DNA of 11,286 nucleotides. It comes from Bacteroidota bacterium (lineage in GTDB: Bacteria > Bacteroidota > Bacteroidia > M30B66). The notes beneath the pieces were generated by a model. The model ran no database searches and had not been told where the DNA came from. It saw only the letters and a list, made by a program, of their open reading frames with translations. The translations under genes were made by a program, and so were the position numbers. The stretch lies in the NCBI GenBank assembly GCA_947497195.1, contig CANMGM010000049.1, forward strand, positions 1-11,286, written 5' to 3'. Shown in pieces: positions 7,769 to 11,286 of this stretch (position 1 is the stretch's first letter; each line of letters begins with the position of its first letter).

Positions 7769-7777
7769 CGCGGAACC

Positions 7778-8872
7778 ATGATTCGTTTAATTGGGTTGAT
7801 TTTTTTATTCGTTTTTATGTGCTCATCGACTCATCTGCTTGCGCAAAACACCGATTCCATTCGGCTCAACGACATCAGAATTCTTGCATCGCACAATAGT
7901 TACAAGCGAAAGCCCGATGAACGGGTGATTCGTTTTCTTCAAAAATTTAAAAAACGGCTTGGCGAAGAACTCGATCCGAAACGCATGGATTATGGGCATG
8001 TTTCGTTAGCTGAGCAGTTTACTAAGTACGATATCAGGGGCATCGAACTCGATATTTACCATGATCCGCGTGGTGGTCGATTCGCCAAAAGGCGTATTAA
8101 CTTCTTTATTCGCGGTTTGAAGCAACGCACGCGCGATAGCCTGATGCGCAAACCCGGCTTCAAAGTGCTGCATATTGCCGATGTGGATTACGAAAGCAAT
8201 TACCGTACGTTAAGCGAAGCTCTACAGGAAGTGCGTATTTGGTCGAAAAAAAATCCTGCACATGTGCCTATTTTCATCAACCTCGAATTAAAAGATACCG
8301 CACCTGCCGATTATTCGCGTTTTCTGCGCAACATTGGCTTTAAACGGGCGATTCCATTCGACTCACTGGCCTATCTGCAAATCGATGAACAGATTAAGCG
8401 CATTTTCGGGACCGAACACTTGCTTACTCCGACCATGCTTCGCGACACCTTCGTTACAACACGTGCGCGTCTCAACACCATGGGTTGGCCTCATCTAAAT
8501 GAAGTGCTGGGGAAGGTTATTTTTATTTTCGACGGAAATGGAGATGCCTACAAAAAGTACACACACGAAAATCTAGCATTTGTGTACGGCAATCCAAATG
8601 ATGCGGAAACCGCCTTTGTAATCCGAAACAATCCAATCGGGAAGGAAGCAGAAATTAGCCTGCTGACAAATACATTCATTGTACGCACCCGCACCGATGT
8701 TGAAACACAGCAGGCACGTAACAACGACTATACAATGTTTGACGCGGCCATTCAAAGCCGGGCGCAGATTTTATCTACTGATTTTTATGCGCCCGATCCA
8801 ACATTAAGTAGCTACGTTGTTTCCATTTTAAATTTACAGAAACCTGCATCGACTGGTTTTATTCTGCGTTGA
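7778..8872 (+). CDS. Secreted PI-PLC-C1-type (Ca2+-dependent phosphoinositide phospholipase C-like) protein
   Basis: This 364-residue protein starts with a signal peptide (MIRLIGLIFLFVF, cut near LLA-Q at 22-23), so it is exported to the periplasm or beyond. The rest fits the PI-PLC-C1 family of TIM-barrel phosphodiesterases: ASHNSY with His39, GIELDIYHDP with Glu90 and Asp92 (metal ligands by family analogy), VLHIADVDY (130-138) with second His132, FINLELKD (166-173) with Glu170, LLTPTMLRD, WPHLNEVLGKVIFIFDG and a final RAQILSTDFY. Family members are predicted to cleave phosphoinositide-type phosphodiester bonds; the real substrate here is unknown. Cys15 in the signal peptide follows Met, so it is not a lipobox. 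There are only 33 bases to the divergent barrel gene and I find no clear promoter in them, so its promoter may lie inside that gene. Sequence and length appear complete. Confidence 0.87.
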   Translation: MIRLIGLIFLFVFMCSSTHLLAQNTDSIRLNDIRILASHNSYKRKPDERVIRFLQKFKKRLGEELDPKRMDYGHVSLAEQFTKYDIRGIELDIYHDPRGGRFAKRRINFFIRGLKQRTRDSLMRKPGFKVLHIADVDYESNYRTLSEALQEVRIWSKKNPAHVPIFINLELKDTAPADYSRFLRNIGFKRAIPFDSLAYLQIDEQIKRIFGTEHLLTPTMLRDTFVTTRARLNTMGWPHLNEVLGKVIFIFDGNGDAYKKYTHENLAFVYGNPNDAETAFVIRNNPIGKEAEISLLTNTFIVRTRTDVETQQARNNDYTMFDAAIQSRAQILSTDFYAPDPTLSSYVVSILNLQKPASTGFILR

Positions 8873-8927
8873 TTAAATTTCTTAGGAAGATTCCGGATTA
8901 AACAGTAAAACTCAAAAACCGCTATTG

Positions 8928-10655
8928 TTATCGCTGCAAAACAAGGCGCTCAGCACCCAAGATATTTCCGGTTGAATCAAGCACCTTCATCACATAGATT
9001 CCATCGGGAAGTAGCGCTCCTATTTTAATGGTACTATATAAAGGTGTAAGCGACATGTTTAACACTTCTTTACCGAGCAAATTATAAACATGCAAAATCG
9101 AATTACCCTGCATTAGGTTCGCATTAAGATCGATTGATACAATTCCAGAACTTGGATTCGGAAAAAATCGCAAGATAGGCTTACGCTCAGGACTTTGGAT
9201 ATCCACCGTGTTAGCTCCGAGTTTAACCATAAATCCGTCGCCGGCCGAATTGCCAGTAATCGATATGTTTCCAAAATTAAAGATAGTCCCAAAATCGGCA
9301 TCAAAATACCCTGCCACAAACACATTTTCAAAAGCATCGAATGCAACATTATAGGCATACGCGCTACCATTTTCGATACCTGAACTCTTGGCCCAAAGTT
9401 CGCCGCCATCCGCATCCATTGCCAGTATGAAAAAGTCTTCGAAACCAATGTTGGTGAGCGTTTGAGTACCAAATGTTATTTCGGAACCACTGAAAAAACC
9501 ACAGACATAAGAAATACCATCGGCGGTGCTCTGAATTCCGAATCCAATATCTTCATTTATCCCATTGATATTGGCAGAACCGTAACTCTTCAGCCAAACC
9601 GCCGAACCAGAAGCGTCTAATTTGGCAACGAAAATATCGCTATAAATATTCGAAATCGGAGTATTGTCTGTGTTAACCACAACTTCATCATTCCAATTTA
9701 AGGAGTCGCCATTGAATTGACCCGAAACATAAATATTGCCGGAAGCATCTGTAGAAACACCCTGCGCGATGTCTTCACCATTGCCTTCAGCATTTTTTGC
9801 CCACACAATGGCGCCCGCTGCAGTGTATTTTACAACAAATATCTCTTTACGACCACCGGTTGGTAGCAATCCGCTGGGATTTAAAAGTTGAAGCCCATCG
9901 CAACTAAACACCGCACTGTTGTAACCGCCCACGACGATAACATTTCCGGCAGCATCCACAGAGACATCGGCAGCTTGTTCGGCAGAACTTCCTCCCAGAT
10001 GTTTAGACCATTCGAGATTTCCTTCAGCAGTGTATTTTAACAGAAAAACATCCGAAACGCCTTCGTTGGGCAATAAGCCATTTCCGAAATTGGCCGGTTG
10101 TCCGCCATAATACATCCCCATGACATAGCTGTTTTCGGATGCATCGCATTGAATGGCGCGCGGTTCGGAACCGGCTAAATTTCCTTCGGCAACTGTTTTG
10201 GCCCAAAGTACATCGCCATTGGAATTGTACCTGGCAATAAAAAACACATCCCCGCCAAGCGTATTGGTTAGTGTAATGTTACCAATCGAAGCTGATGCAG
10301 TTACAGACATTATTTGTCCTGTTATGGAGCAATTACCAGAAGCATCTGTTGAAACGGCCAAGGCTCTGCAACCTGATATTGTACGCGCCCAGACCAGACC
10401 ACCCGTAGGGTTCCGCTTTACAAGAATGGCTGTTCCACCGGGGCTACCCGTAAAAGTTTGGCCTGCAAAAGTAACCGAGCCACTGTTAAAATATCCTGTC
10501 ATATAACTATTGCCGTCCAAATCTGTAGCCACATCGTTAAATTCATCATCGCTGTTGCCGCTCAATTGCCTGGCCCATAACCAATCGGGCTCTTGGGCAT
10601 TCAACGATAATGCGCTTGCAATAAGATAAACCAGGAAAAGTAGTTGTGTTTTCAT
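8928..10655 (-). CDS. T9SS cargo: seven-repeat beta-propeller (SBBP-type) protein with type A sorting domain
   Basis: A 575-residue secreted protein. MKTQLLFLVYLIASALSLNA is a signal peptide cut near residue 20. Residues 37-482 hold seven repeats of about 60 residues of the SBBP type, each with a strand like VSTDASGNIYVSGQF, a middle strand, FVAKLDASG and usually VWAK. They start near 37, 96, 163, 225, 294, 367 and 431. Seven repeats match a closed seven-bladed propeller. Residues about 495-575 are a T9SS type A sorting domain: FFPNPSSGIVSIDL, LHVYNLLGKEVL, LPDGIYVMKV and terminal ERLVLQR. Such domains direct export across the outer membrane and are then removed. I chose ATG 10655 because the 18 residues read upstream from 10709 are polar and would bury the signal peptide. 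Ligand or enzymatic role is unknown; no catalytic motif is seen. Confidence 0.93.
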   Translation of the reverse strand: MKTQLLFLVYLIASALSLNAQEPDWLWARQLSGNSDDEFNDVATDLDGNSYMTGYFNSGSVTFAGQTFTGSPGGTAILVKRNPTGGLVWARTISGCRALAVSTDASGNCSITGQIMSVTASASIGNITLTNTLGGDVFFIARYNSNGDVLWAKTVAEGNLAGSEPRAIQCDASENSYVMGMYYGGQPANFGNGLLPNEGVSDVFLLKYTAEGNLEWSKHLGGSSAEQAADVSVDAAGNVIVVGGYNSAVFSCDGLQLLNPSGLLPTGGRKEIFVVKYTAAGAIVWAKNAEGNGEDIAQGVSTDASGNIYVSGQFNGDSLNWNDEVVVNTDNTPISNIYSDIFVAKLDASGSAVWLKSYGSANINGINEDIGFGIQSTADGISYVCGFFSGSEITFGTQTLTNIGFEDFFILAMDADGGELWAKSSGIENGSAYAYNVAFDAFENVFVAGYFDADFGTIFNFGNISITGNSAGDGFMVKLGANTVDIQSPERKPILRFFPNPSSGIVSIDLNANLMQGNSILHVYNLLGKEVLNMSLTPLYSTIKIGALLPDGIYVMKVLDSTGNILGAERLVLQR

Positions 10656-10678
10656 GTGTTTTTTAGTTTGAATCGTAA

Positions 10679-10709
10679 CAAAGTTGTTTCTGTTTGATGA
10701 TTGAATCAA
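10679..10709 (-). promoter_or_regulatory. Promoter of the T9SS propeller gene (TTG-N20-CAACTTTG)
   Basis: On the minus strand, TTG (10709-10707) is followed after 20 bases by CAACTTTG (10686-10679), which matches five of six fixed bases of the Bacteroidota -7 box TAnnTTTG. Spacing is typical for this promoter class and the -7 box sits 23 bases before the ATG at 10655. The -33 TTG lies inside palindromic site B, so a protein bound there would touch RNA polymerase. Confidence 0.55.
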
Positions 10710-10726
10710 TCACTAATTCTAGTGAT
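10698..10726 (-). promoter_or_regulatory. Palindromic site B, candidate operator shared with the FISUMP lipoprotein gene
   Basis: Two perfect inverted repeats overlap here. On the plus strand they are TGATTGA-A-TCAATCA (10698-10712) and ATCACTA-ATTC-TAGTGAT (10709-10726). Read on the minus strand, the direction of the gene, the second is ATCACTAGAATTAGTGAT, which matches 17 of 18 bases of the core of site A upstream of the FISUMP lipoprotein gene. It has a perfect right half-site TAGTGATTGAT where site A has a perfect left one. The core ends 53 bases before the ATG and abuts the -33 TTG, a position fitting an activator or a repressor. Confidence 0.6.
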
Positions 10727-10746
10727 ATACGCTGCTAAATGCATGA

Positions 10747-10779
10747 TTTCGAAGTCTCACAATTATTTACGTACATTTG
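10747..10779 (+). promoter_or_regulatory. Candidate promoter of the CNNM-type transporter gene (TTTC-N21-TACATTTG)
   Basis: TACATTTG (10772-10779) is a perfect TAnnTTTG -7 box, identical to that of pepA. TTTC at 10747-10750 stands 21 bases upstream at the -33 position, one base off TTTG. It would give a leader of roughly 115-120 bases. A weaker alternative, TACTTTTA at 10882-10889 (five of six), lies 14 bases before the ATG and would give almost no leader. Confidence 0.5.
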
Positions 10780-10849
10780 TCGCGTAAAAAACACCTTGAA
10801 GAAGCCCCCTTAAATTGCGCTATTCACATCTGTTGTGGATATTTTTCGC

Positions 10850-10864
10850 TCGGCAACGTGCCGA
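10850..10864 (+). repeat. Short perfect hairpin in the leader of the CNNM-type gene
   Basis: TCGGCA and TGCCGA pair perfectly around the three-base loop ACG. It lies 39 bases before the ATG at 10904. No T-run follows it, so it is not an intrinsic terminator. It would be transcribed only if the promoter at 10747-10779 is used. It may be a small RNA structure, a protein site or chance. Confidence 0.3.
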
Positions 10865-10903
10865 ATTGATGTAACGCTTCTTACTTTTATTTCATAAAAT
10901 TTC

Positions 10904-11286
10904 ATGCTCGAACAATTTTTACTCACCCTACTTTTGGTGGTTCTCAACGGCTTCTTTGTCGCTGCAGAATTTGCAATTGTTAAAGTGAGGCATTCGCAAA
11001 TAGATCTCCGTGCCGGACAGGGAAATACCTTGGCCAAAATGGCGCAGCATATCGTTTCGCATCTCGATGGTTACCTCAGCGCCTGCCAGCTCGGCATCAC
11101 ACTCGCATCGCTTGCACTCGGGTGGATTGGCGAAGATGTGGTGAACAAACTCGTACTGCAAGTGATGGCCAACATGGGCTACACGCTCGATGCCAGCGCT
11201 TCGCACGCTATATCCATTCCAATTGCTTTCTCATTTATCACTGTACTGCATATTGTATTGGGCGAACAAGTTCCCAAAACAGCCGC
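10904..11286 (+). CDS. CNNM/hemolysin-type (DUF21) membrane transporter, N-terminal part only
   Basis: An open frame of 127 codons runs off the right edge. It matches the N-terminal transmembrane domain (CNNM, formerly DUF21) of the HlyC/CorC-type family, whose studied members act in Mg2+ or related cation export. Visible features: a first membrane helix FLLTLLLVVLNGFFVAAEFA (5-24) ending in the family's AAEFA signature, VKVRHSQID, LSACQLGITLASLALGWIGE (58-77), and a later helix leading to LGEQVPKT (119-126), the conserved GExxPK motif. An in-frame TAA at 10895-10897 makes ATG 10904 the first possible start. The CBS-pair and CorC-like C-terminal domains expected in full-length members lie outside the window, so the exact subtype is open. 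It is divergent from the T9SS protein gene. Confidence 0.9.
   Translation, partial: MLEQFLLTLLLVVLNGFFVAAEFAIVKVRHSQIDLRAGQGNTLAKMAQHIVSHLDGYLSACQLGITLASLALGWIGEDVVNKLVLQVMANMGYTLDASASHAISIPIAFSFITVLHIVLGEQVPKTA

Noticed and set aside
7792..7828. Lipobox in the phospholipase signal peptide (Cys15)
   Set aside because: Cys15 is preceded by Met and lies within the hydrophobic core. The cleavage site after LLA at residue 22 is a better fit.
8873..8927. Bidirectional terminator between the convergent phospholipase and T9SS genes
   Set aside because: Only a four-base stem (GGAA/TTCC) is visible and no T-run follows, so I cannot support a terminator.
10153..10506. Plus-strand open frame of 117 codons
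   Set aside because: It is antisense to the repeat region of the propeller gene, and its apparent regularity mirrors those repeats.
10656..10709. Upstream in-frame start at 10709 for the T9SS protein
   Set aside because: It would place 18 polar residues in front of the signal peptide and overlap the promoter and site B.

Overview
This window looks like chromosomal DNA of a member of the Bacteroidota. Four observations support this: a protein ending in a type IX secretion (T9SS) type A sorting domain, a lipoprotein with the SCKKD start common in the phylum and a FISUMP domain, -7 promoter boxes of the form TAnnTTTG, and start codons without Shine-Dalgarno sequences. I cannot name a genus. There are no tRNA or rRNA genes, CRISPR arrays, insertion sequences or phage genes. 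Coding density is high and no gene-free stretch exceeds 248 bases.

Layout. (1) 1-1096, minus: a DEAD-box RNA helicase cut by the left edge. (2) 1097-1272: divergent intergenic region with a helicase -7 box, an imperfect inverted repeat and a palindromic site (site A). (3) 1273-2874, plus: a lipoprotein joining an NlpC/P60-like cysteine peptidase domain to a FISUMP domain. (4) 2871-3995, minus: MqnC of the futalosine menaquinone pathway, whose stop overlaps the previous one. (5) 4122-6622, plus: a translationally coupled pair, M17 leucyl aminopeptidase and PdxA. (6) 6647-7744, minus: a signal-peptide outer-membrane barrel gene of Omp85/surface-antigen type, with one in-frame TAA at 7463-7465. 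(7) 7778-8872, plus: a secreted PI-PLC-C1-type phospholipase, divergent from the barrel gene with only 33 bases between the starts. (8) 8928-10655, minus: a T9SS cargo protein of seven propeller-blade repeats. (9) 10656-10903: divergent intergenic region with promoters and a second palindromic site (site B). (10) 10904 to the right edge, plus: the start of a CNNM/hemolysin-type (DUF21) membrane transporter.

How the genes relate. Most are housekeeping genes (RNA helicase, menaquinone, PLP and peptide turnover) mixed with envelope and secreted proteins. Only pepA-pdxA is clearly an operon. The most notable non-coding signal is an 18-base near-palindrome that occurs twice, 9.5 kb apart, with 17 of 18 bases identical. 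It lies in the same orientation and about 53-55 bases before the start codon of two otherwise unrelated surface-protein genes, the FISUMP lipoprotein and the T9SS propeller. I read it as a candidate operator shared by cell-surface proteins. I found no obviously new multi-gene defence or mobile system.
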